From Chloroflexota bacterium (GTDB lineage Bacteria > Chloroflexota > Limnocylindria > QHBO01), in contig JAHFBB010000080.1 of the NCBI GenBank assembly GCA_023250255.1, positions 1 to 5,305 of the forward strand: a stretch of DNA of 5,305 nucleotides, read 5' to 3'. The number at the start of each line of letters is the position of its first letter. Positions within the stretch are counted from its first letter, which is position 1. Below are positions 1-4,780 of this stretch, one piece after another. The position numbers were made by a program, and so were the translations under genes. The notes under the pieces were generated by a model. That model was given only the letters and a program-made list of their open reading frames with translations. It had not been told where the DNA came from and ran no database searches.

Positions 1-92
1 CGGCCGGGATCCTGGTCGGAACGCCCGGTTGGATGAGTCCCGACGAAGTTGTCGCCTGGGTCGATGCGATGCGCAGCGAGGAAACCGACTGA
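1..92 (+). CDS. C-terminal end of a probable VapB-type antitoxin (5' partial)
   Basis: An open frame (codons from base 3) enters from the left edge and stops with TGA at 90-92. It encodes 29 residues, including the segment GWMSPDEVVAWVDAMR. Only the tail is present, so the DNA-binding fold cannot be seen. A short acidic-amphipathic C-terminus of the form 'G-x-W-x-S-x-(D/E)-E-V' ending near an Arg is common in VapB-like antitoxins, whose C-terminus wraps the toxin's active site. The stop codon shares its last base with the ATG of the PIN toxin, which is the usual antitoxin-then-toxin order with translational coupling. The call rests mainly on position; the fragment itself is weakly diagnostic. 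If it is an antitoxin, it would also autoregulate the operon from a promoter outside this window. Confidence 0.6.
   Translation, partial: AGILVGTPGWMSPDEVVAWVDAMRSEETD
78..83 (+). promoter_or_regulatory. Ribosome binding site of the PIN toxin
   Basis: GAGGAA lies eight bases before the ATG at 92 and inside the end of the antitoxin gene. It settles the toxin start at 92 rather than an earlier ATG in the same frame at 29, which would lie inside the antitoxin and precede the PIN fold with unrelated residues. Confidence 0.7.
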
Positions 93-547
93 TGCGCTAC
101 CTCCTCGACACAACGATCATCGTCGACCATGCCAACGGATTCGGGCCAGCGACGGCCCTCCTCCGGGGTCTCTACGAGGACGGCGCAGATCTCTACATCT
201 GCGATGCCGTCACCTGCGAGGCCCTTTCGGGCGGGACGGACGAACACCTGTCGGCCGTGGGCGCCCTCCTCCGACCGTTGGAGTACGTTGCAACCTCGCC
301 GCGGGCGGCACATTGGGCGGCAACGTCCCGCCTGCGTCGGCACCGGGAGGGCGGCAAGCTTGGCTTGGGCGACGCGTTGATCGCCGGGGTAGCGGCCGAC
401 CTGGGCGCGACCGTCGTCACCCGCAACCGGCCGGATTTCGAGCGCCAGGGGATCGAGGTCCTCGGCTACCAGCCAGGTGCGGTCAGACCCGGCGGGGGCG
501 CCAGGTTCGACAAGCCGAAGCGACTCATGGGAGGATCGGGCGGATGA
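92..547 (+). CDS. vapC: PIN-domain ribonuclease toxin, VapC family
   Basis: Predicted 151-residue cytosolic toxin. VapC proteins are Mg2+-dependent endoribonucleases that cut tRNA or rRNA and are held inactive by their VapB partner. The PIN acidic residues are all visible: Asp6 in YLLDTT, Glu43 in CEAL, Asp94 in LGDALIA, and the closing motif TRNRPDF with Asn112 and Asp115. The toxin is therefore probably catalytically intact. The PIN fold ends near residue 127. A further 24 residues, rich in Gly, Arg and Lys, form a tail that most VapC proteins (about 130 residues) lack. The start at 92 is supported by a GAGGAA site and by the one-base overlap with the upstream stop. The gene's end overlaps the kelch lipoprotein start by four bases (ATGA). 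RNA target and partner specificity cannot be read from sequence. Confidence 0.9.
   Translation: MRYLLDTTIIVDHANGFGPATALLRGLYEDGADLYICDAVTCEALSGGTDEHLSAVGALLRPLEYVATSPRAAHWAATSRLRRHREGGKLGLGDALIAGVAADLGATVVTRNRPDFERQGIEVLGYQPGAVRPGGGARFDKPKRLMGGSGG
529..535 (+). promoter_or_regulatory. Strong ribosome binding site for the kelch lipoprotein
   Basis: GGGAGGA sits eight bases before the ATG at 544, within the last codons of the VapC gene. It is the best Shine-Dalgarno match in the window and fixes the kelch start at 544. The ATGA overlap at 544-547 suggests translational coupling of the two genes. Confidence 0.8.
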
Positions 548-1671
548 CGCAAGGCGGGTTGCATCGGTCCCCAGGTGGGTTCGTCCTATTGACGGTGCTC
601 GTCTTGGCAGCCTGCGCGGCCGAGGGGCCAATGGGCTGGACGGAGGCCGCGGGCCCGCCTGAATACGCCCCCTTCGACCACACCGCGACCCTCCTCGACA
701 ATGGGCTGGTCCTGATGAGCGGTGGCGATGGGGCCGAGATCGGTGAGTTGACTAATGCAGCGGCGCGTTTTGACCCGGTCGCTCAGGACTGGAGGGTGGG
801 CGCGATGCGTTCGGCACGTGCCGACCACACCGCCACCTTGCTGAAGGACGGCACCGTCCTCGTCGCGGGTGGCTACTGGTGGGAGGGCGTCCGGACGGCG
901 CTCGATACCGCCGAGTTGTTCGACCCGGCCACAAACAGCTTTCGCAGCGCCGAACCGATGGCCCAGGGCCGCAGCGGCCATACGGCGACGCTCCTGCCGA
1001 ACGGCAAGGTTCTTGTCGTCGGGGGGTACACCAGCCGCCACGCCAACCCGGATGTCGTGCTCGACAGCGTCGAGCTGTACGACCCGCTGACTGGCAACTG
1101 GACCGTTGGCGCCGGACTGGCGGAGGCACGCTACTTCCACACCGCCACCTTGCTGACCGATGGCCGTGTGCTGGTGATCGGTGGTCGCGGCAACCGCTTG
1201 GCCGTGACCTCGGCCGAGATCTACGACCCCGATACTGGCGCTTGGACGGACGCCGGCGATATGGCCGGGCCGCGCTACCTGCACACCGCCACCCTGCTGA
1301 CCGATGGCAAGGTCCTCGTGGCCGGGGGCGGCGACGTCTTCCACGTGGCGCTGGCCAGTGCCGAGATCTATGACCCCGAGGCCGATACGTGGACGGTTGC
1401 TGCGCCGATGGCCGGGATCCGGGTCGCGCACGCCGCCTCGATCCTCGGCGATGGGACTGTCCTGGTGATGGGCGGCATCAATGAGGTGCATAACGGGGCG
1501 ACCAACAGCGCCGAGCGCTACGACCCCGAAACGAACGCCTGGACCGCGGCTGCCTCCATGCCGGAGCCGCGGTCGCGACACACCGCTACCCTGCTCCCCG
1601 ATCAGACCGTGCTGGTCTTCGGCGGCGGCCCGCTTCATCCGCTGATCTTCGGCTTCGATCCGGGCGTGTAG
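544..1671 (+). CDS. Kelch-repeat beta-propeller lipoprotein
   Basis: Predicted 375-residue surface lipoprotein. Residues 1-24 form a lipoprotein signal peptide: Arg8, a hydrophobic stretch FVLLTVLVL, then the lipobox L-A-A-C with the lipidated Cys at 24. The rest is seven kelch-type units. Each starts with an HTATLL-like motif (residues 46, 95, 146, 199, 247, 296 as HAASIL, and 346), followed by DGxVLVxGG, then AExYDPxTxxW. The spacing of 48 to 53 residues is typical of one propeller blade. Kelch propellers usually bind proteins or glycans; some are galactose-oxidase-like, but no copper ligands could be placed here, so no enzyme activity is claimed. The first codons overlap the VapC gene by four bases with a strong ribosome binding site inside it, so the two are probably co-transcribed. 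Ligand and function are unknown. The last unit stops early at FGFDPGV, and the missing strand can be supplied by the N-terminal WTEAAG segment. Confidence 0.88.
   Translation: MTQGGLHRSPGGFVLLTVLVLAACAAEGPMGWTEAAGPPEYAPFDHTATLLDNGLVLMSGGDGAEIGELTNAAARFDPVAQDWRVGAMRSARADHTATLLKDGTVLVAGGYWWEGVRTALDTAELFDPATNSFRSAEPMAQGRSGHTATLLPNGKVLVVGGYTSRHANPDVVLDSVELYDPLTGNWTVGAGLAEARYFHTATLLTDGRVLVIGGRGNRLAVTSAEIYDPDTGAWTDAGDMAGPRYLHTATLLTDGKVLVAGGGDVFHVALASAEIYDPEADTWTVAAPMAGIRVAHAASILGDGTVLVMGGINEVHNGATNSAERYDPETNAWTAAASMPEPRSRHTATLLPDQTVLVFGGGPLHPLIFGFDPGV
679..1671 (+). repeat. Seven tandem kelch units
   Basis: The units begin at about bases 679, 826, 979, 1138, 1282, 1429 and 1579 (the codons of the HTATLL motif). 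Units four and five are the closest pair. Their stretches from about 1139 and 1283 share a run of some 26 bases with a single T/C difference, coding for HTATLLTDG, and both continue into SAEIYDP. This suggests a fairly recent internal duplication or gene conversion. The sixth unit is the most diverged in its first motif (HAASILGDG). Confidence 0.85.
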
Positions 1672-1872
1672 CTCACGGAGCTGATCGAACTCGATGCCGA
1701 CATCGCGGAGCGCGCGGCCGTGCTCGCTCCGGCCGGTCTCCGGTCGGCCTATGCCATCCACCTGGCATCGGCCCTGGCGCTGGGTTTGGAGCTGGACGCG
1801 TTCGTGACCTACGACGCCCGACAGACCGATGCCGCCCGCGCCGCTGGGTTGGAGGTCGTTGCCCCGGCCTAG
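1672..1872 (+). pseudogene. C-terminal remnant of a second VapC (PIN) toxin
   Basis: Immediately after the kelch TAG, in the same frame, 66 sense codons run to TAG at 1870-1872. The translation includes AERAAVLAP, LRSAYAIHLASAL, FVTYDARQ and AAGLEVVAPA. This is the C-terminal half of a VapC of the type whose family motif is LRSLDAIHLA followed by VTYDxR, and it is clearly different from the intact VapC at 92-547. The N-terminal half, with the first catalytic Asp and Glu, is absent. The conserved Asp of the LRSLDAIHLA motif is Tyr (TAT at 1750-1752, one base from GAT). There is no ATG; GTG at 1720 is the earliest plausible start and would give only about 50 residues. The second conserved Asp (1813-1815) remains. 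A dead relic is the simplest reading; readthrough of the kelch TAG or an immunity-like fragment are less likely options. Confidence 0.85.
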
Positions 1873-1908
1873 TTTCTCGCCCGATTGCGCCTAGGAGCGC
1901 TGGCCGGT

Positions 1909-2011
1909 GACCTGACGCGCTCGAGCAGGTCTGACCCGATCAGCTACGACAGCTGACGTGGAACGGCCGCGTACCGCGCGGCGTTGCGGAGCCAGGGTGC
2001 GTCCGCCTGGC
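1909..2011 (+). repeat. Row of four different inverted repeats (possible hairpins)
   Basis: This covers most of the 160-base gap between the VapC remnant and the cyclase. It holds four perfect 6-bp inverted repeats: GACCTG/CAGGTC (1909-1914, 1926-1931; 11-base loop), TCAGCT/AGCTGA (1940-1945, 1951-1956; 5-base loop), GCCGCG/CGCGGC (1966-1971, 1977-1982; 5-base loop) and GCCAGG/CCTGGC (1991-1996, 2006-2011; 9-base loop). Centres are at 1920, 1948, 1974 and 2001, and the linkers are 8, 9 and 8 bases. The arm sequences differ from one another, which fits RNA stems better than copies of one protein-binding site. None is followed by a T run, so they are not intrinsic terminators. The fourth overlaps the region upstream of the predicted cyclase -10 box. 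Function unknown; chance is possible in DNA this GC-rich. Confidence 0.45.
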
Positions 2012-2020
2012 CGACCCCGT

Positions 2021-2026
2021 TACCCT
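2021..2026 (+). promoter_or_regulatory. Predicted -10 box of the cyclase gene (leaderless)
   Basis: TACCCT fits TANNNT. Its last base lies seven bases before the GTG at 2033, the spacing expected if transcription starts at the start codon itself. No Shine-Dalgarno sequence precedes the GTG, which agrees with a leaderless mRNA. No convincing -35 box is visible. Confidence 0.5.
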
Positions 2027-2032
2027 AGGTCC

Positions 2033-3241
2033 GTGAGCGACTTCGACCGGGCAGAGACGGCTCGGCGGGCTGGCGTCGACGAGGCTTATGTCGGCCGGTT
2101 GGTGGAGCTGGGAATCCTGAAACCAGGTTCCGGTGATCGGTTCAGCAGTGGGGACATTCGGCGGGCGCGATTGGTCGAGGCCATAGAGAATTCCGGCGTC
2201 CCGCTCGAGGGGCTGGCTGAGGTGCTCAGCCGTGGCGAGGGGACTCTCGCCTTCATGGACGATCCGACATACGAACGATTCAGCGCCCTGAGTTCGGAAA
2301 CCTTTGCCGAACTGAGTGAGCGGACCGGCATACCGATGGAGCTGTTGGTCGTCATGCGCGAGTCCGTCGGCTCCGCCCAACCGGAACCGCATGATCTGGT
2401 ACGCGAGGACGAAATGCGGATCGTCCCGTCGCTCGAGCTCCAGGTGGCCGAGAGCTTCAACCGCATCGCGATCGAGCGGATGCTGCGGGTCACCGGCGAG
2501 AGCATGCGGCGGATCGCCGAGCAGGAAGTCGAGTGGTGGACCAGCCAGGTTCAGGCACCGCTGCTCGCTCGGGGAGTGAAGTTGGGCGACCTCGGCGTCG
2601 CAACCCTGGATATTGCCAGCCGGATGCAGGTGCCTTTGACCGAGGCGCTTGACGCAATCATGCGCGCCCAGGAGGCGCACGCCTGGCAGGCCAACATCAT
2701 CGAGAGCATCGAGCAGGTAGTGGCCGAAGCCGGCTTGTACAGCCGGGTCGCACGACCGCCGGCGATGTGTTTCTTGGACATCACCGGCTACACCCGCCTC
2801 ACCCAAGAGCGCGGCGACGCGGCGGCCGCCGAACTGGCCGATGATTTGGCGCGGCTCGTCAAGCGAGCATCGGTCCAGCGTGGCGGACGAGCCATCAAAT
2901 GGCTCGGTGACGGGGTGATGTTCCACTTCCCCGATCCGGGACTGGGGGTGGTGGCCGCGTTGGACATGGTCGAAGGCGTTGTCGATGCCGGGCTGCCGCC
3001 TGCCCATGTGGGCCTGCACGCCGGCCCGGTGCTGCTGCAGGAGGGCGACTACTACGGGCAGACGGTCAACATCGCCTCCCGGATCGCCGAGTACGCGCGC
3101 CCCGGCGAGGTCCTTGTCAGCGACACCGTGGTGGCGGCCGCCGAGGGTGCGGGCGCGGCCTTCACCGAGATTGGCCCGGTCGAGCTGAAGGGGGTCGGCG
3201 GCCCCCTGCGGCTCCATTCCGCGCATCGGGCTCCGGCCTGA
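2033..3241 (+). CDS. Class III adenylate cyclase with MerR-like HTH N-terminus
   Basis: Predicted 402-residue soluble enzyme making cAMP from ATP; no signal peptide or membrane segment is visible. Residues 5-66 resemble a MerR-type winged helix-turn-helix (ARRAGVDEAYVGRLVELGIL, then RFSSGDIRRARLVEA). Residues about 77-240 are helical and of unknown fold, rich in Glu and Arg, probably a regulatory or dimer linker. Residues about 243-370 are the cyclase domain. Metal-binding Asp249 (FLDITGYT) and Asp293 (KWLGDG), adenine-selecting Lys289 and Asp339, and transition-state Asn346 and Arg350 (YYGQTVNIASR) are all present, so the catalytic set is complete and favours ATP over GTP. GTG at 2033 is preferred over ATG at 1958: the extra 25 residues are Arg/Pro-rich and unlike a protein head, and TACCCT sits just ahead of the GTG. 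Similar HTH-cyclase proteins are, to my recollection, found in Chloroflexota and Actinobacteria. What the HTH senses or binds is unknown. Confidence 0.92.
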   Translation: MSDFDRAETARRAGVDEAYVGRLVELGILKPGSGDRFSSGDIRRARLVEAIENSGVPLEGLAEVLSRGEGTLAFMDDPTYERFSALSSETFAELSERTGIPMELLVVMRESVGSAQPEPHDLVREDEMRIVPSLELQVAESFNRIAIERMLRVTGESMRRIAEQEVEWWTSQVQAPLLARGVKLGDLGVATLDIASRMQVPLTEALDAIMRAQEAHAWQANIIESIEQVVAEAGLYSRVARPPAMCFLDITGYTRLTQERGDAAAAELADDLARLVKRASVQRGGRAIKWLGDGVMFHFPDPGLGVVAALDMVEGVVDAGLPPAHVGLHAGPVLLQEGDYYGQTVNIASRIAEYARPGEVLVSDTVVAAAEGAGAAFTEIGPVELKGVGGPLRLHSAHRAPA

Positions 3242-3245
3242 GACC

Positions 3246-3264
3246 GGACGTTTCGGCGTCCTTT
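3246..3264 (+). terminator. Small UUCG-loop hairpin terminator after the cyclase
   Basis: Four bases after the stop codon, GGACGT pairs with GCGTCC (3246-3251 with 3256-3261; the inner pair is a T-G wobble) around a TTCG tetraloop, followed by TTT. The stem is GC-rich and the loop is a known stable tetraloop, but the T run is short. It would terminate the cyclase transcript. On the other strand no T run follows, so it would not obviously serve cysS. The remaining bases to 3323 show only a weak imperfect hairpin near 3273-3290. Confidence 0.45.
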
Positions 3265-3323
3265 CCGCTGTGGGCGCGCCGGACGCACCCGTAGAAGGAC
3301 TGAGGGCAGGGGCTGTCATTGGT

Positions 3324-4730
3324 TCAGGAGCGACGGGTGGCGACCTGACCCTCCGGCGTGTCCCGGACACGGACGCCCAGGCCGGCCAACTCGTCGCGCA
3401 ATCGGTCCGCCTCTATCCAGTCCATGGCGGCCCGGGCGGCGGCTCGCCGCTCCAGCAGCTCGGCTGCACCGGCGGGCAGCGGGATCCCCGTGCCCTCGGC
3501 CGGTGAATCCAGGCTGAGGCCCAGGACCCTGTCGAAGTCCAGGAGCAGGGCGCGCTTTTGGTCGGGAGTGAGATCGTCGGCGCCAGCGACGGCGTGGGCG
3601 CTTGCCAGCGCAGCGGGGATTCCGAGGTCATCCGCAATCGCGTCGCGGAACCGGTTTCCGTAGCCGGCCATCGGTTCGGCGGTGAGGTCCACACCGGTCT
3701 CGGCACCAGCGGCCACCGCGCGGCGCAGTCGGCGGAGGCCCGAGGCAGCTGCCTGCATGGCCGGCTCGGTGAAGTCGAGCTTGGACCGATAGTGGGCGGT
3801 CAGCGCCAGGTAACGGAAGTCGAGCGGCTGGAAGCCTTTTTCCGGCAACTCGGAGACGCGAATGATGTTGCCGGCCGATTTCGCCATCTTCTCGTCATCC
3901 AGGGTCAGGAACTCCCCGTGCAGCCAGATGTTGACAACCCGGTGGCCGGTCGCACCCTCGCTTTGGGCAATCTCGTCCTCGTGGTGGGGAAACTTCAGGT
4001 CGATACCCCCCGTGTGGATATCGAATCGGTCGCCAAGGTATTTCATGCTCATGGCCGAGCATTCGATGTGCCAGCCGGGGAACCCCTCGCCCCACTGCGA
4101 TGGCCAATGCATCAGGCGCCCCGGCTCAGCTCGCTTCCATAGGGCGAAATCGGCCGGATGGCGCTTGTCGGTCTCGACTTCGACCCGGGTACCGGCTCGC
4201 GTCTGGTTCACCCGCTGGCCCGACAGCCGCCCGTAGGCGGGGAAGGAGCTGACGTCGAAATAGACGGTTCCGTCAACCTCGTAGGCCAGGCCCTTGTCGA
4301 CAAGTGTCTCGATCAGGGCCAACATTTCCCCAATGTGGTCTGTCGCTTTGGGAAGGACGTCGGGCTCAACGATGTTGATAAGTACCTCGTCCTCGAGCCA
4401 GGCCCGGGTGTAGAACTCGGCAATCTCGAGGGGAGTCTTTCCCTCTTCGAGGGCGGCCACGATCATCCGGTCCTCGCCGCCATCGGTCTGGTCGTCGCGC
4501 ATGTGGCCGACATCGGTCACATTCTTGACGTAGGTCACCTCGTAGCCGAGGTAGGCCAGGGTCCGGCGCAACAGGTCGCCGAACAGGTACGTCCGCAGGT
4601 TGCCAATGTGCGCGTAGCGGTAGACCGTGCTGCCGCAGGTGTAGATCGTCACCCGGCCGGGAGTGATCGGCTCCAGGGTCTGGAGCGAGCGGGAGAGCGA
4701 GTTGTGGAGGCGGACCGGGGTGGGGGACAT
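3324..4730 (-). CDS. cysS: Cysteinyl-tRNA synthetase
   Basis: Class I aminoacyl-tRNA synthetase joining cysteine to tRNA-Cys using ATP in the cytosol; 468 residues, the normal length. The nucleotide-binding HIGH motif appears as HIGN (41-44) and KMSKS as KMAKS (281-285). The zinc site that selects cysteine is complete: Cys32 (YTCGSTVY), Cys224 (HIECSAM), His249 and Glu253 (FPHHEDEIAQS). The C-terminus carries the DALR-type helical domain (about 350-410) and the family tail, with ADRLRDEL and DTPEG. After TYVKN the sequence reads TDVGHMRDD rather than the TDIDDK of E. coli-type enzymes, which marks the alternative 'TDVGH' subtype. MshC (mycothiol ligase) was considered, but the length, KMAKS motif and tail fit CysS. 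No Shine-Dalgarno sequence precedes the ATG; a TAGACT box ten bases upstream suggests a very short leader. The gene is convergent with the cyclase and divergent from the Nudix gene. Confidence 0.97.
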   Translation of the reverse strand: MSPTPVRLHNSLSRSLQTLEPITPGRVTIYTCGSTVYRYAHIGNLRTYLFGDLLRRTLAYLGYEVTYVKNVTDVGHMRDDQTDGGEDRMIVAALEEGKTPLEIAEFYTRAWLEDEVLINIVEPDVLPKATDHIGEMLALIETLVDKGLAYEVDGTVYFDVSSFPAYGRLSGQRVNQTRAGTRVEVETDKRHPADFALWKRAEPGRLMHWPSQWGEGFPGWHIECSAMSMKYLGDRFDIHTGGIDLKFPHHEDEIAQSEGATGHRVVNIWLHGEFLTLDDEKMAKSAGNIIRVSELPEKGFQPLDFRYLALTAHYRSKLDFTEPAMQAAASGLRRLRRAVAAGAETGVDLTAEPMAGYGNRFRDAIADDLGIPAALASAHAVAGADDLTPDQKRALLLDFDRVLGLSLDSPAEGTGIPLPAGAAELLERRAAARAAMDWIEADRLRDELAGLGVRVRDTPEGQVATRRS

Positions 4731-4739
4731 GGTCTGGCA

Positions 4740-4745
4740 AGTCTA
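4740..4745 (-). promoter_or_regulatory. Predicted -10 box of cysS
   Basis: On the minus strand TAGACT (TANNNT) ends ten bases before the cysS ATG at 4730, so the leader would be zero to a few bases. No ribosome binding site or clear -35 box is visible. It lies where the -35 region of the divergent Nudix promoter should be. Confidence 0.45.
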
Positions 4746-4764
4746 CCGGGCACGAGTCGGCGGC

Positions 4765-4770
4765 TACCAT
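4765..4770 (+). promoter_or_regulatory. Predicted -10 box of the Nudix gene
   Basis: TACCAT (TANNNT) ends eleven bases before the ATG at 4781. It overlaps an in-frame ATG at 4769, which makes that earlier ATG unlikely as the start. No clear -35 box is visible. It lies where the -35 region of the cysS promoter should be. Confidence 0.45.
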
Positions 4771-4780
4771 GGATGGACCG

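Noticed and set aside
29..91. Earlier ATG for the VapC toxin at 29
   Set aside because: It lies inside the antitoxin frame; the PIN fold begins at the ATG at 92, which has a good ribosome binding site.
49..543. Kelch frame extended upstream to ATG 49
   Set aside because: The upstream part is out-of-frame PIN-gene sequence; the lipoprotein signal peptide begins at 544.
586..1761. Long open frame on the minus strand (391 codons) opposite the kelch gene
   Set aside because: No recognisable domain; the low-complexity translation is what a mirror of repetitive GC-rich kelch codons produces. The plus strand has a signal peptide and repeats.
1849..1875. Possible promoter (TTGGAG, 15 bases, TAGTTT) that could drive the hairpin row
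   Set aside because: The -35 match is poor, the spacer is short, and the -10 overlaps the remnant's stop codon; too weak to list as a feature.
1958..2032. Longer cyclase starting at ATG 1958
   Set aside because: The added residues are Arg/Pro-rich with no fold, no ribosome binding site precedes the ATG, and a -10-like TACCCT sits seven bases before the GTG at 2033.
3273..3290. GGGCGCG...CGCACCC stem between the cyclase and cysS
   Set aside because: It is interrupted by a mismatch and has no T run on either strand.
1940..3370. Long open frame on the minus strand (476 codons) opposite the cyclase
   Set aside because: It lies opposite an enzyme with all catalytic motifs intact and overlaps the cysS end; it is a GC-driven shadow frame.
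3558..4142. Plus-strand open frames opposite cysS, here and at 4158-4817
   Set aside because: They are mirrors of a conserved tRNA synthetase gene with no motifs of their own.
3324..4730. MshC (cysteine:glucosaminyl-inositol ligase) instead of CysS
   Set aside because: At 468 residues with KMAKS, a DALR-type domain and the CysRS tail, it matches CysRS; MshC is shorter and differs in these parts.
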